From NCBI RefSeq assembly GCF_001647275.1, contig NZ_LRMM01000034.1, forward strand, positions 1-49,967: DNA of 49,967 nt, given 5' to 3'. Each line of letters opens with the position of its first letter. The stretch's first letter is position 1. Origin of the DNA: Rufibacter ruber. GTDB taxonomy: Bacteria > Bacteroidota > Bacteroidia > Cytophagales > Hymenobacteraceae. Made by a program: the position numbers and the translations under genes. Positions 32,773 through 41,051 of the stretch are shown piece by piece. The notes beneath the pieces are model-generated. The model was not told where the DNA came from. It made no database searches and saw only the letters and a program-made list of their open reading frames with translations.

Positions 32773-34239
32773 TCAATTCACCGCCACTGCCATCTCTTGT
32801 AACCGGAACTTTGCCAGTTGGTGTTGTCTGTCTAAACTCAGGGTCTTCTCATACCATTGCCTGGCGGTCAGCTGATCCCCTTTAGCCAAATACGCCTCGG
32901 CCAGTTGGGCGGCGGTGGCGGCATCTGTCGGGAAGCGACTGCTTAGGGCCTGCAGCAGGTGTATGGCGTCGGTTTGACGGTGGAGCTTCACCAGCTTACT
33001 TGCGTGGCGGGTGAGAATACCGGGGCCGGTAAAAGGCACTTCTGCGCTGACATACAGCTCCTCCAGATGGTCAAGCGCATACGCCCACCCCTTCTCCTGT
33101 ACCGTCTGCATGAACAAATGGGTCAGCAAAGGTTTAGGGGCATGCCAAGTACCTGTAGTCACAAAGGTGGCCAGGTTGTGTGTGACCTGTTTGGCCATGG
33201 CTTCCTGATTGCCCAGCCCAATGATGATGTAGCCCTCTTTGGGCAGTATCCTGAAATCAGCGCCCCAGCCGTGCCCCCCGCCAGAATGCCCCACCATTGT
33301 ACTGCCGTTTTTCAAAGTAGCCACTTCGGCACCGTAGCCGTACCCCGCAGATTTCCCCTCATAGTGATGATACACGCCAAACATGAGCGCCTTGCTTTTC
33401 TTTGACAGCAGTTTGTTGCTGTTGAGTGCCAAGCTGTACTTGAATAGATCTAGAACCGTGGTATACACGCCACCGTCTGAGAACGCCGGAGACTGCCAAC
33501 TGGCGGCAGAATACACGTCTTTAGGGGTCATTGCAAAGTAGGGGACCGCAGAGGCGCTCACCGCTTGGGCAACCTGCTCCCCCACAGTACTGTACCCCAT
33601 GCCTAAGCGCCTGAACAGGGTTTGCTTCACATAGCTGGCGTAGGAGATACCCGTCACCTTCTCTAAGACCCTGCCCAGCACAAGGTACCCGCTGTTAGAG
33701 TATGAGAAGTTCTGCCCAGGGTCAGAAAACACCAGGGGCTGGCTTGCTACCAGTTTCATTACCGCTGCCAGGGTAGTCAAGGTGGGCCTCAGCTGGGCAT
33801 ACGCTGGATGGTCCATGTAATTGCCCAGGCCCGAGGTGTGCGACAGCAGGTGGTGAATGGTAATGCGGTCTGCGTTGGGAATGCCGGAGGCGGGAAGATA
33901 GCGGGAAATGGGCGCATGCAGCTCCAACTGGCGCTTCTCTACAAGCTGCAGTACCAGCAGCGCCGTAAAATGCTTGCCCATGCCGGCTACGTTAAAGCGG
34001 GTGTTCAGCAGGTTTTTCTGGTTTTTCTCCACATCGGCGTAGCCGAAAGCCTTTTGGAAGATAGGTTTGCCGTCTTTGGCCACAAAGAAGACGCCAGACA
34101 GCAGGTTCTGCCGGTTGTACTCTTCCAGCAGAGCTTCAATTTGGGCAGTGGTAGGGGCAGCGGTGGTTTGCGCTGAAACCGCAGACAATGACATCCAGGC
34201 CAGCAACAACAGGTTACATAACTTTTTCATAGCATTCAT
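32773..34239 (-). CDS. Class C beta-lactamase-family protein lacking the catalytic serine
   Basis: A 488-aa exported protein: signal peptide (1-24), a class C beta-lactamase/esterase-fold domain (about 30-370) and a C-terminal TPR-like tail (LAEAYLAKGDQLTARQWYEK). The SxxK motif reads GMGK (Gly 86 to Lys 89, in FNVAGMGKHFTA), so the nucleophilic Ser is replaced by Gly; the codon is GGC, one base from AGC. The YxN motif (YSN, 180-182) and HSG (318-320) are kept. It is probably a binding protein or a recently inactivated enzyme. The ATG at 34239 is chosen; 34230 is also possible. It is divergent from the lytS-like gene. Confidence 0.85.
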   Translation of the reverse strand: MNAMKKLCNLLLLAWMSLSAVSAQTTAAPTTAQIEALLEEYNRQNLLSGVFFVAKDGKPIFQKAFGYADVEKNQKNLLNTRFNVAGMGKHFTALLVLQLVEKRQLELHAPISRYLPASGIPNADRITIHHLLSHTSGLGNYMDHPAYAQLRPTLTTLAAVMKLVASQPLVFSDPGQNFSYSNSGYLVLGRVLEKVTGISYASYVKQTLFRRLGMGYSTVGEQVAQAVSASAVPYFAMTPKDVYSAASWQSPAFSDGGVYTTVLDLFKYSLALNSNKLLSKKSKALMFGVYHHYEGKSAGYGYGAEVATLKNGSTMVGHSGGGHGWGADFRILPKEGYIIIGLGNQEAMAKQVTHNLATFVTTGTWHAPKPLLTHLFMQTVQEKGWAYALDHLEELYVSAEVPFTGPGILTRHASKLVKLHRQTDAIHLLQALSSRFPTDAATAAQLAEAYLAKGDQLTARQWYEKTLSLDRQHQLAKFRLQEMAVAVN

Positions 34240-34320
34240 AGGTTTGCATCTAATTTGCTCCAAACCTATGGCGCCTGCACATGCGCTTCAAAAGAGATAC
34301 TCCAACGGCAGGTTTCTGTA

Positions 34321-34356
34321 GACCAACGGCTTCTGCGGCGCCAGAAGCCGTTGGTC
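34321..34356. repeat. Perfect 15-bp inverted repeat in a divergent promoter region
   Basis: GACCAACGGCTTCTG and its exact complement flank a 6-nt loop CGGCGC. There is no T-run, and it lies between the divergent serine hydrolase and lytS-like genes, so an operator or RNA hairpin in the leader is more likely than a terminator. Confidence 0.75.
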
Positions 34357-34441
34357 CATTGCGGCAAGCCGTTCATCCTGAGAGAGACACACTTTATCCA
34401 GCGGTGTGTGCAATGTGGCCGGAAGCGCTTACCTTGGCGGC

Positions 34442-35506
34442 ATGAAAAGGGCGAATGCTTTTAAGTGGCCGCACGAGGCATGGCTGCACGTGGCCTTCTG
34501 GCTCCTGGCCTGGCTGGTTTTTAACAGCCCGCTGTTAGATGCGCGGGTGTACAGCCTGAAAACCAAACTGGGCACGCTCTGGCTGCCCTCCATCTTCTGG
34601 ACGGTCTGCAACATGCTTCTTTTCTATGCCAATGCCCTGTGGCTCATGCCCGGCTTCCTGCGCAAAGGCAAACCCCTTCTGTACGTGGCCCTGCTAATGG
34701 TTTTGCTAGCGGCCATCAGCAGCATTGAAGCCTACTCAGACCGGTTTTTCTGGAACCTGTACATCAAAGACCGCGAGTTCTGGTTTGACCGCGGCGTGTT
34801 CTTCCAGAACGGCCTGTACAATGCCTGTGTGCTGCTGCTCTCTTACACCTACAGCTACATCAAAGACTCTATTCAGTACACCCAGAGGCAGCGGCAGTTA
34901 ACTGAAGAAAAACTGTCTGCTGAGCTGCAGTTTCTCAGGGCGCAGGTAAACCCCCACTTCCTGTTCAACACCCTGAACAACCTGTTTTCATTAGCCCGGC
35001 GGGAGAAGGCGGAAGGCACCTCCACCGGCATGGCCAAGCTGGCGCACCTCATGCGCTACATGCTCTATGACAGCAACGCGCCTGCCGTTCCGCTGGAAAA
35101 GGAGGTGGGGTACATACAGGATTTCATCACCCTCCAGAAACTCCGGTTCTCTGAAAGCCATGACATCTCCATTAAGTTTGAAGTGCTGGGCAATGTGCAG
35201 GCGGTGCAGGTTCCTTCCCTTCTGTTGATCCCGTTTGTGGAGAATGCCTTCAAGCATGGCATCAGTTTCAGGCAGGCGTCTTATATTCACCTTCAGCTGC
35301 AGGCCCAGCCAGACCTGCTCACCTTCATTGTCAAGAACAGCCTGAACCCTCACGCCCAGACAGAGGAATACCAGGAGCCGGCCTCTGGCGTGGGGCTGGA
35401 GAATGTGCGCCGGCGGCTGGCGCTGCTGTACCCGCACAAGCATGACCTGGAGATTATTTCCACCGAAACCAAGTTTGAAACCCGTCTCACCCTGCTACTC
35501 CCGTAA
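34442..35506 (+). CDS. LytS-type sensor histidine kinase
   Basis: A 354-aa inner-membrane kinase with four N-terminal membrane helices (about 14-32, 48-70, 79-97, 120-140), a linker coiled coil, and the His_kinase domain with the phosphoacceptor His 172 in QVNPHFLFNTLNNL. The ATP-binding N-box FVENAFKHG (about 265-273) and a late GVGLENVRRRL are present. The ATG at 34442 is preferred to a longer frame at 34406. The response regulator gene follows 2 bp after the stop, so the two form one operon and a cognate pair. The signal is unknown. Confidence 0.93.
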   Translation: MKRANAFKWPHEAWLHVAFWLLAWLVFNSPLLDARVYSLKTKLGTLWLPSIFWTVCNMLLFYANALWLMPGFLRKGKPLLYVALLMVLLAAISSIEAYSDRFFWNLYIKDREFWFDRGVFFQNGLYNACVLLLSYTYSYIKDSIQYTQRQRQLTEEKLSAELQFLRAQVNPHFLFNTLNNLFSLARREKAEGTSTGMAKLAHLMRYMLYDSNAPAVPLEKEVGYIQDFITLQKLRFSESHDISIKFEVLGNVQAVQVPSLLLIPFVENAFKHGISFRQASYIHLQLQAQPDLLTFIVKNSLNPHAQTEEYQEPASGVGLENVRRRLALLYPHKHDLEIISTETKFETRLTLLLP

Positions 35507-35508
35507 CC

Positions 35509-36219
35509 ATGCTCACCTGCCTTGCCATTGATGATGAGCCCATGGCTCTGGACGTGCTGCGTGACTACGCCCGCATGACCCCGCACCTGCAACTGATCAA
35601 TACGTTTGATGACGGGCTGAAAGCCCTGGCCTACCTGCAGACCAACAAGGTTGACTTACTTTTTCTGGACATCAACATGCCAGACTTGTCTGGAATTCAG
35701 ATACTGAAGGCGCTGCGCCACCCACCCATGGTCATTTTCACCACCGCCTACTCAGAATACGCCGTGAAAAGCTACGAGCTGGACGCGGTAGACTACCTGC
35801 TCAAGCCCATTGAGTTTGACCGTTTCCTGAAAGCGGTGAACAAAGCCATAGAACTGGTGCAGGCCAAAGGCCCGGTCTCTTTGCCGGCAGCGCCTGCCCC
35901 CGCCAAAGAGTTCCTCTTCCTGAAAAGCGGACACCAGATGGTGAAGGTGATGCTGGGTGATATCCTCTACATTGAGAGTGACAAGAACTACAGCACCTTT
36001 GTGTTGCCGCACCAGAAGATTCTTTCGCTCATGCCCTTGACAGATGTACAGGCGCTGCTCCCCGCCGGCCAATTCTTCAGAATACACAAGTCTTACATTG
36101 TGGGGCTACAGCACCTGCAAGTCATTGAACGGCACCAGGTAATGGTGCACGGCTACTCATTGCCAGTTGGCAAAGTCTACGGTGAGGCCTTCTTCCGGCT
36201 ACTCAACCAGGGAGTCTGA
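35509..36219 (+). CDS. LytTR-family response regulator
   Basis: A 236-aa regulator: receiver domain (1-120) with acidic residues Asp 8/Asp 9, phosphoacceptor Asp 54 (LFLDINMPD), Thr 79 and Lys 99 (LLKP), then a LytTR DNA-binding domain (about 135-232, with ILYIESDKNYSTFVL and FFRIHKSYIVGL). It is phosphorylated by the kinase encoded just upstream. Targets are not evident; the divergent serine hydrolase gene across the shared promoter region is a candidate. Palindrome copy 20 begins right at its stop codon. Confidence 0.93.
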   Translation: MLTCLAIDDEPMALDVLRDYARMTPHLQLINTFDDGLKALAYLQTNKVDLLFLDINMPDLSGIQILKALRHPPMVIFTTAYSEYAVKSYELDAVDYLLKPIEFDRFLKAVNKAIELVQAKGPVSLPAAPAPAKEFLFLKSGHQMVKVMLGDILYIESDKNYSTFVLPHQKILSLMPLTDVQALLPAGQFFRIHKSYIVGLQHLQVIERHQVMVHGYSLPVGKVYGEAFFRLLNQGV

Positions 36220-36220
36220 C

Positions 36221-36264
36221 GTTGCTGTTTTTGGCCTGTTTTCATGAAAACAGCAAAAACAGCA
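36221..36264. repeat. Dispersed palindrome, family P (copy 20)
   Basis: GTTGCTGTTTTTGGCCTGTT faces AACAGCAAAAACAGCAAG; begins one base after the response regulator stop. Confidence 0.85.
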
Positions 36265-36328
36265 AGCAAGGTTCTCAGCCCAGACGCTGATTCTGCGTAT
36301 AAGCTGCCCATACCCCTTTATTATCACC

Positions 36329-37003
36329 ATGCCCGCTGCTACCATTCCGCTTTTTCCTGAACTCACCCCGGTGCTGGACAATGTGACGGCACTTGATTTT
36401 GAGACCACGGGGTTGAGTGCCAGCAAAGGGCGGGTGATTGAGATGGCCGCCTTGAAAAGTTCTGGCGGGAAAGTGGTCACCCAGTTTCAGACCATGGTAA
36501 AGCTGAAGGGGAAGATTCCGGCCAAGACCACGCAGCTCACAGGCATCAGGCAAGAAGATGTACGGCAGGGCATGGAGGAGCGCACCGCCTTCCTGATCTT
36601 GCAAGAGTTGATTGGTGACAGCGTGGTAGTGATGCACAATGCCCCGTATGACCTGGCCTTTCTCTACAGCGCGTACCAACGGCTAAGCCTCCCCCCGGTG
36701 CAGCATCCGTTTCTGGACACGCTCTCGGTTTGCCGCCTGCGGCAGCCTTCGCCCAGAAGCCTGCCAGACATGTGCCGTGCGTACGGGATTGAGCACACCC
36801 GCTGGCACCGGGCGCTACCAGACACCACCGCCACCTGGAAACTTCTGCACCGGCTGCATGAAGAGAGCCCGGTAGACCCGTTGCTGAACAAGATTGTAGT
36901 CAACCCTCAATACGGCTGGCCCAAGTGGCTCCCGCCCCTGGCAGAGATCCTGCTGCCGCCAGACACGTCTGCTTCTGAGCGGGGTCAAGCACCCGTTGCG
37001 TAG
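36329..37003 (+). CDS. DEDDh 3'-5' exonuclease (DnaQ/epsilon-like)
   Basis: A 224-aa exonuclease. DEDDh residues are visible: Asp 23 and Glu 25 (ALDFETTGL), Asp 108 (HNAPYDLAFL), and His 160 with Asp 165 (HRALPDTTATWKL). It corresponds to the epsilon proofreading-type fold without the clamp or polymerase-binding tail of DnaQ, so it may be a stand-alone repair or RNA-processing exonuclease. Gene position gives no further hint. Palindrome copies lie on both sides (36221-36264 and 37004-37046). Confidence 0.9.
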   Translation: MPAATIPLFPELTPVLDNVTALDFETTGLSASKGRVIEMAALKSSGGKVVTQFQTMVKLKGKIPAKTTQLTGIRQEDVRQGMEERTAFLILQELIGDSVVVMHNAPYDLAFLYSAYQRLSLPPVQHPFLDTLSVCRLRQPSPRSLPDMCRAYGIEHTRWHRALPDTTATWKLLHRLHEESPVDPLLNKIVVNPQYGWPKWLPPLAEILLPPDTSASERGQAPVA

Positions 37004-37046
37004 CGTTTCTGCCCTGTTTTTCAGAAACCAGCCCCAAAACAGAAAC
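37004..37046. repeat. Dispersed palindrome, family P (copy 21)
   Basis: GCGTTTCTGCCCTGTTTTTC faces GAAACCAGCCCCAAAACAG, starting at the exonuclease stop codon. Confidence 0.8.
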
Positions 37047-37270
37047 TGCCACCCACACCCTTTCTTTCTACATTTCCAAGGGAGCCCCTGCCTACGCACG
37101 CTTCCGGCCAGGCCCTCATTTTTGTATTTTACCCTACTCAAATTCCGTATTTAATCAATACACCTCTGGCAGAGCCTCCCGTTAAAACCATTACCGGAAC
37201 CAGTCAGCCCCAGGCACATTGTGATTATCCCGGAGGGATCAACAGTTCAACACAACGGGAAAGGATAGGA

Positions 37271-38599
37271 ATGAGAAAGATACAGTTGATTTGGTCAGTA
37301 TGCCTGTGCTGGGGGCTTCTCTCGTGCTCTGACACAGATGACAACCTGCAAGAGGTGGAGCAGGAGGTGAATTTCCTCTCCAAAGGGGTTTACCCTTTAG
37401 AAAACGCCTCTGATCTGGATGTGGTCATCCAGGACATAGGCAACAGCACCTATGTTCTACTGGGGGAAGCCAGTCACGGCACCGCCCAATTCTATGAATG
37501 GCGCGCCACCCTTACCAAACGCCTCCTTCAGGAGAAAGGCTTTAATCTAATTGCCGTTGAAGGCGACTGGCCGGCGGCGTACGCCTTCAACGAGTACATT
37601 CAGGGACAGCGTTCTGGCAGCGCGCGCCAGGTTTTGCAGTCTTCGTTTCAGCGCTGGCCCACCTGGATGTGGGCAAACCAGCAGATTGCTTCGCTGGGCG
37701 AATGGCTGCGCCAATACAACGCGGGCGCGGGGCAGAACAACCGGGTGGGCTTCTACGGACTAGACGTGTACAGCCTCTGGGAATCACTGGATGCCCTGCA
37801 GCATTACCTGGAGAGCAATAATCTGCCGGCGGCCCAGCTGGCTAGAAATGCGCAGGCGTGTCTGGCCCCTTATCACCGTGATGAGCAGTTGTACGCACAG
37901 GCCACCGCCCAGGGCAGTACGTGCTCAGATCAGCTGCAACAGCTGTACGAGGCCGTGAAAGCGCACAGGGCAAGCAGCCCCGCGGGTGACGAGGCTGCCT
38001 TCAACGCCGAGCAGAACGCATTGGTCGCCCTGAACGCTGAGCGCTACTACTACCAGATGGTCAGGAGCGATGCAGGGTCCTGGAACGTGCGTGACCGCCA
38101 CATGCATGAGACGGTGAACCGGCTGGTCACCCAACGCGGCAGCCATGCCAAAATCATCATTTGGGCGCATAACACCCACGTGGGCGACGCCCGCTTCACT
38201 GACATGGCACAGGCCGGCATGGTGAACATTGGCCAGCTGCTGCGGGAGCAGCACGCGGGCGCGGGGGTGTATCTGGTGGGCTTCGGGACGTATCAGGGGC
38301 GGGTGGTTGCCTCTAACCGCTGGGGCGGCCCTACCCAGGACATGAACGTACCCGCCGCCATCACCAACAGTTGGGAAGACATTCTGCACCGGCAGGGCCA
38401 ACACTACAAGCTTCTGCTGATGCGGGAACTGCAGGATACTCCGGAGGCCCTGCGCAGCCGGGGGCACCGTGCCATTGGCGTGACCTACAGCCCCACTGCT
38501 GAGCGGGGAAACTATGTGCCCACCGTTCTGCCCAACCGCTATGACGCGTTTCTGTTCCTGGACCGGACAACCGCGTTGCACCCGCTTGGCTCCCTCTGA
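37271..38599 (+). CDS. Erythromycin-esterase-family lipoprotein
   Basis: A 442-aa protein with a lipoprotein signal (LLSC, Cys 19) and an erythromycin esterase fold. The conserved GEASHG (Glu 66, His 69), AVEGDWP (Glu 94) and the later IIWAHNTHVGD histidines are present. EreA/EreB-type enzymes hydrolyse the macrolide lactone. This member is a chromosomal, lipid-anchored relative, and its natural substrate is unknown; calling it a resistance gene would be unjustified. It stands alone and converges with the NYN/CSD gene, with a strong bidirectional terminator between. Confidence 0.88.
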   Translation: MRKIQLIWSVCLCWGLLSCSDTDDNLQEVEQEVNFLSKGVYPLENASDLDVVIQDIGNSTYVLLGEASHGTAQFYEWRATLTKRLLQEKGFNLIAVEGDWPAAYAFNEYIQGQRSGSARQVLQSSFQRWPTWMWANQQIASLGEWLRQYNAGAGQNNRVGFYGLDVYSLWESLDALQHYLESNNLPAAQLARNAQACLAPYHRDEQLYAQATAQGSTCSDQLQQLYEAVKAHRASSPAGDEAAFNAEQNALVALNAERYYYQMVRSDAGSWNVRDRHMHETVNRLVTQRGSHAKIIIWAHNTHVGDARFTDMAQAGMVNIGQLLREQHAGAGVYLVGFGTYQGRVVASNRWGGPTQDMNVPAAITNSWEDILHRQGQHYKLLLMRELQDTPEALRSRGHRAIGVTYSPTAERGNYVPTVLPNRYDAFLFLDRTTALHPLGSL

Positions 38600-38735
38600 C
38601 CTGGTAGGCCCCACCCGGTTAGGGTTACCCTTGGCGTGCCCGCCCGAAAGGGAATGGCACAATGCGGTTACAGCAACAGCCCATAGCATTTAAGTTTAGT
38701 TTTGGAGAAAGGAGCGGTTTCCCAAAGGCCGTTCC

Positions 38736-38780
38736 TTCTGTTTTAGGGCTGTTTTCAGAAAAACAGCCCTAAAACAGAAA
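38736..38780. repeat. Dispersed palindrome, family P (copy 22)
   Basis: TTCTGTTTTAGGGCTGTTTT faces AAAACAGCCCTAAAACAGAA; perfect arms. A half copy (GGCTGTTTTCAGAAG) follows at about 38849. Confidence 0.93.
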
Positions 38781-38924
38781 CCCACTTTGTTTTCGGCACA
38801 GGTCATTTCATTGCCACTGGGTAAAAAGCTTTCTAGCGGGCGTTCATTGGCTGTTTTCAGAAGTGGGTGAGGCAGTAGCATAAGCGGTTTGAGTACCCGC
38901 CCATGCCGGCAAGCCGGAAGAAGT

Positions 38925-38976
38925 CCATAAAAAAGGGAGCCGCGGCATGGCCGCAACTCCCTTTTCTTCTTTTTTA
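38925..38976. terminator. Bidirectional terminator between convergent genes
   Basis: Stem AAAAGGGAG/CTCCCTTTT (38931-38939 with 38957-38965) with an inner GCGGC/GCCGC stem. T-rich tails follow on both strands (TTTTCTTCTTTTTT on the plus strand, TTTTTT on the minus). It serves the erythromycin-esterase-like and NYN/CSD genes. Confidence 0.85.
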
Positions 38977-39027
38977 TTCCCGGGGCAAAGGCCAGTCACC
39001 TCCTTTGCCGCAGGCAAGGTAGTTACC

Positions 39028-39951
39028 CTACAACACTTTTACGGCCTTGGCAATGTCATTGCCTTCGTCATCACGGTCAATGTCAAATTCTACCCGGTCC
39101 CCAACGCGCAGCTCGTTAAAGTCTGTGTCAATTACGTTGGTGAAGTGGAAGAACAGGTTGTTGGGCGGGAACTTGATGAAGCCATAGCCGTTTTTCAGGC
39201 TCATGATTTCGCCTTCGCCGTGGCTGCTGCTGTTGCCCACGTTGTCTTCCTGGTCATCATCATATTCAACCGGTTGAGAAGTAGTTGTCCGTTTCTGGTC
39301 AGGCTGTACAAATAGGCGTTGAATGGCGGCGTCATGGCGGGCCAGGCGCTGGTCAATGATCCCGTGCATAGCCAGCGGGTACGTCACTTCCGCGAGCAGG
39401 TCTTGTGACGGGCGCGTAGTCATGCGCTGCCCGTTGTCTGTGGTATATTCAAATTCCCAGGTCAGGGCCATCACGCGGGTACCCAGGGTATTCACCTTGC
39501 GCACCAGCGGCACATAATCTCCGTCTGAAGAGATCAGCACCAGCACGTCAAACCGCTTGTAGAACGCCTGCTCAAACGCCTCTAAGGCCAACCACACGTC
39601 TATGCCGCGCTCCTGCTTGTACCCGTCTGGTGTAGTCCGCACCGGCAGGTAATGGGTAGTCACGCCCTCAGACATGAGGATGTCATCAAACACGCGGTCC
39701 CAGTACAGGGTGTCACCGCGCTGGCTGGCGTCATACGCGTTCAGCCTGCCCCTGAAGTAGTGGGCATCAACAATTTTGCAGAGGCGCGGGTCCAGGCCCT
39801 CTTCTTCCGCCACTTGGTCTCTGATGAATTCATGCAGCCCAGAGATACTAATTCTGCGTTTGCGCGAGTGCCCATACGCATAATAGTTACTGACCTGCAA
39901 GAAGTAATTGCCGTCATAGAAAACGCCAATTCTAACGAGTTTGTCTTGCAT
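39028..39951 (-). CDS. NYN-domain ribonuclease-like protein with C-terminal cold-shock domain
   Basis: A 307-aa protein. Residues 5-160 form a NYN/PIN-like fold with acidic residues Asp 13 (FYDGN), Asp 118 (RGIDVWLALEA) and Asp 143/Asp 145 (SSDGDYVPLV). An acidic linker follows (about 228-240), then an OB-fold cold-shock domain (246-307) with RNP1-like YGFIKF and RNP2-like LFFHF. The join of a putative metal-dependent RNase and an RNA-binding domain suggests an RNA-processing enzyme. The ATG at 39951 is preferred because the longer frame adds a Bacteroidota-atypical extension. A consensus promoter lies 350 bp upstream, implying a long 5' leader. Confidence 0.9.
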   Translation of the reverse strand: MQDKLVRIGVFYDGNYFLQVSNYYAYGHSRKRRISISGLHEFIRDQVAEEEGLDPRLCKIVDAHYFRGRLNAYDASQRGDTLYWDRVFDDILMSEGVTTHYLPVRTTPDGYKQERGIDVWLALEAFEQAFYKRFDVLVLISSDGDYVPLVRKVNTLGTRVMALTWEFEYTTDNGQRMTTRPSQDLLAEVTYPLAMHGIIDQRLARHDAAIQRLFVQPDQKRTTTSQPVEYDDDQEDNVGNSSSHGEGEIMSLKNGYGFIKFPPNNLFFHFTNVIDTDFNELRVGDRVEFDIDRDDEGNDIAKAVKVL

Positions 39952-40299
39952 CTGTCTTCCGTTTGTCTGTCTATAAATCAATTGTCTGTCTCTCCTAAAA
40001 GTGATTTGCGGGGAAAATAAAAAGAGAGGTGGCAAGGCACCGACAAGTTTTGGAGGAGTAGCAGGAGCGGTGATCTATTTTACAATATACTTTTTAATCT
40101 ATGTTTGTTTCTGCTGGTCTTGTAAACACCTGTGGCTGTTCCTTTTTACTGGGCCACAAATCTTTTTATTATTCATTTATTATTCAGAAAGCAGCACCCG
40201 TTACAGGAACTGCCCATGGTATCATCTGCCCAGAATAAACCGGACCAAATGATTTCCCCGTCATGTCAAAGAACCTTTTCTGTCCCCAGAAAAGCGTTG
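39952..40299 (-). promoter_or_regulatory. Predicted long 5' leader of the NYN/CSD mRNA
   Basis: About 340 nt between the predicted start of transcription (near 40293) and the ATG at 39951, with no credible gene. On the mRNA sense it is A-rich, which may keep it open. Long leaders that refold with temperature are known for cold-shock mRNAs; whether this one does is inference. Confidence 0.4.
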
Positions 40300-40330
40300 C
40301 AAAAGTAGGCAATGGATATTTGTCTAGCAA
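40300..40330 (-). promoter_or_regulatory. Consensus Bacteroidota promoter (TTG-N20-TACTTTTG)
   Basis: On the minus strand TTG (40328-40330), 20 bp, TACTTTTG (40300-40307): an exact TAnnTTTG with ideal spacing. It lies just downstream of the terminator of the preceding gene and points to the NYN/CSD gene. Confidence 0.75.
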
Positions 40331-40340
40331 CCACAAAAAT

Positions 40341-40383
40341 AACGGCACCTGGGGCAGGTTTATTTCCTGCCCCAGGTGCCGTT
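40341..40383 (-). terminator. Strong terminator hairpin, active in both directions by sequence
   Basis: An 18-bp perfect stem AACGGCACCTGGGGCAGG and its complement with a 7-nt loop. On the minus strand it is followed by TTATTTTTG, after the exported-protein gene at 40446. On the plus strand it is followed by eight T's. Confidence 0.9.
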
Positions 40384-40445
40384 AAAGAGTTTTTTTTAGC
40401 TTTTGTTTAGTTAAAGCCCGCGCCTGATGTTTAATATGGCTGCAT

Positions 40446-40841
40446 CTATTTGTCGCAGAGGTTCAGACTTGCGCTTGCCTCCTGGTTCCCCCCCATGATC
40501 TGCATCGCTATTCTATCACCAGCTTCTGCTGTACCTTCTGCCCATTTTGACAGATCAAAAGTTTCCAGGCTGGAGCCCCCTTCCAGCGTGACAGCTTTCA
40601 CCGGCCTGTTTTTCCTGACTATGTAGAACCGTACCTCCTCTAACTGGAAACTAGTTTCAAAAGAAACCTTACCGGCTAACTCTTTGATTGGGTAGCAGTT
40701 GGTGATAGGTATCACTTTGCCGTTGATCAGCAGCTTTGCAGTTGCTCCTTCAATGGGTTGCACAGCGCCAGGGCCTGTAAAAGCTGTCTGCCCAAAAAGC
40801 AGCAGACACAGAATAAGATGAGTGATACTTTGTTTTTTCAT
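40446..40841 (-). CDS. Exported protein, unknown
   Basis: A 131-aa protein starting MKKQSITHLILCLLLFGQTA with a cleavable signal peptide (to about residue 22). The mature part has beta-rich stretches (TAKLLINGKVIPITNCYPI, KVSFETSFQLEEVRFYIV) and ends SLNLCDK; two cysteines may form a disulfide. It resembles in outline the C-terminal domains of GldM-like periplasmic proteins (strand-rich, ending in AGDRIAMQIMGG), but this is weak. It has its own strong terminator. Confidence 0.75.
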   Translation of the reverse strand: MKKQSITHLILCLLLFGQTAFTGPGAVQPIEGATAKLLINGKVIPITNCYPIKELAGKVSFETSFQLEEVRFYIVRKNRPVKAVTLEGGSSLETFDLSKWAEGTAEAGDRIAMQIMGGNQEASASLNLCDK

Positions 40842-41051
40842 AGGGAACACCATAGTTACGTTGATAAAATAATGAATACATAAAGCAACTTACCCGCTGC
40901 CAGCCAGGCACTTGGCCAGCAACACCATAGAAGTTTACTAAACGTACCTGATTATACTCAACTTTACAACTAAAAGATTAGTTATATTTTAATCTGGCGG
41001 CAAGTATTTATCTGATAGACTTGCCGCCAGATGGATTCCCTAGAAGTTACG

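Noticed and set aside
37271-38599. Acquired macrolide-resistance gene
   Set aside because: It is a lipoprotein relative of erythromycin esterases in an ordinary chromosomal context with no linked mobile element; substrate unknown.
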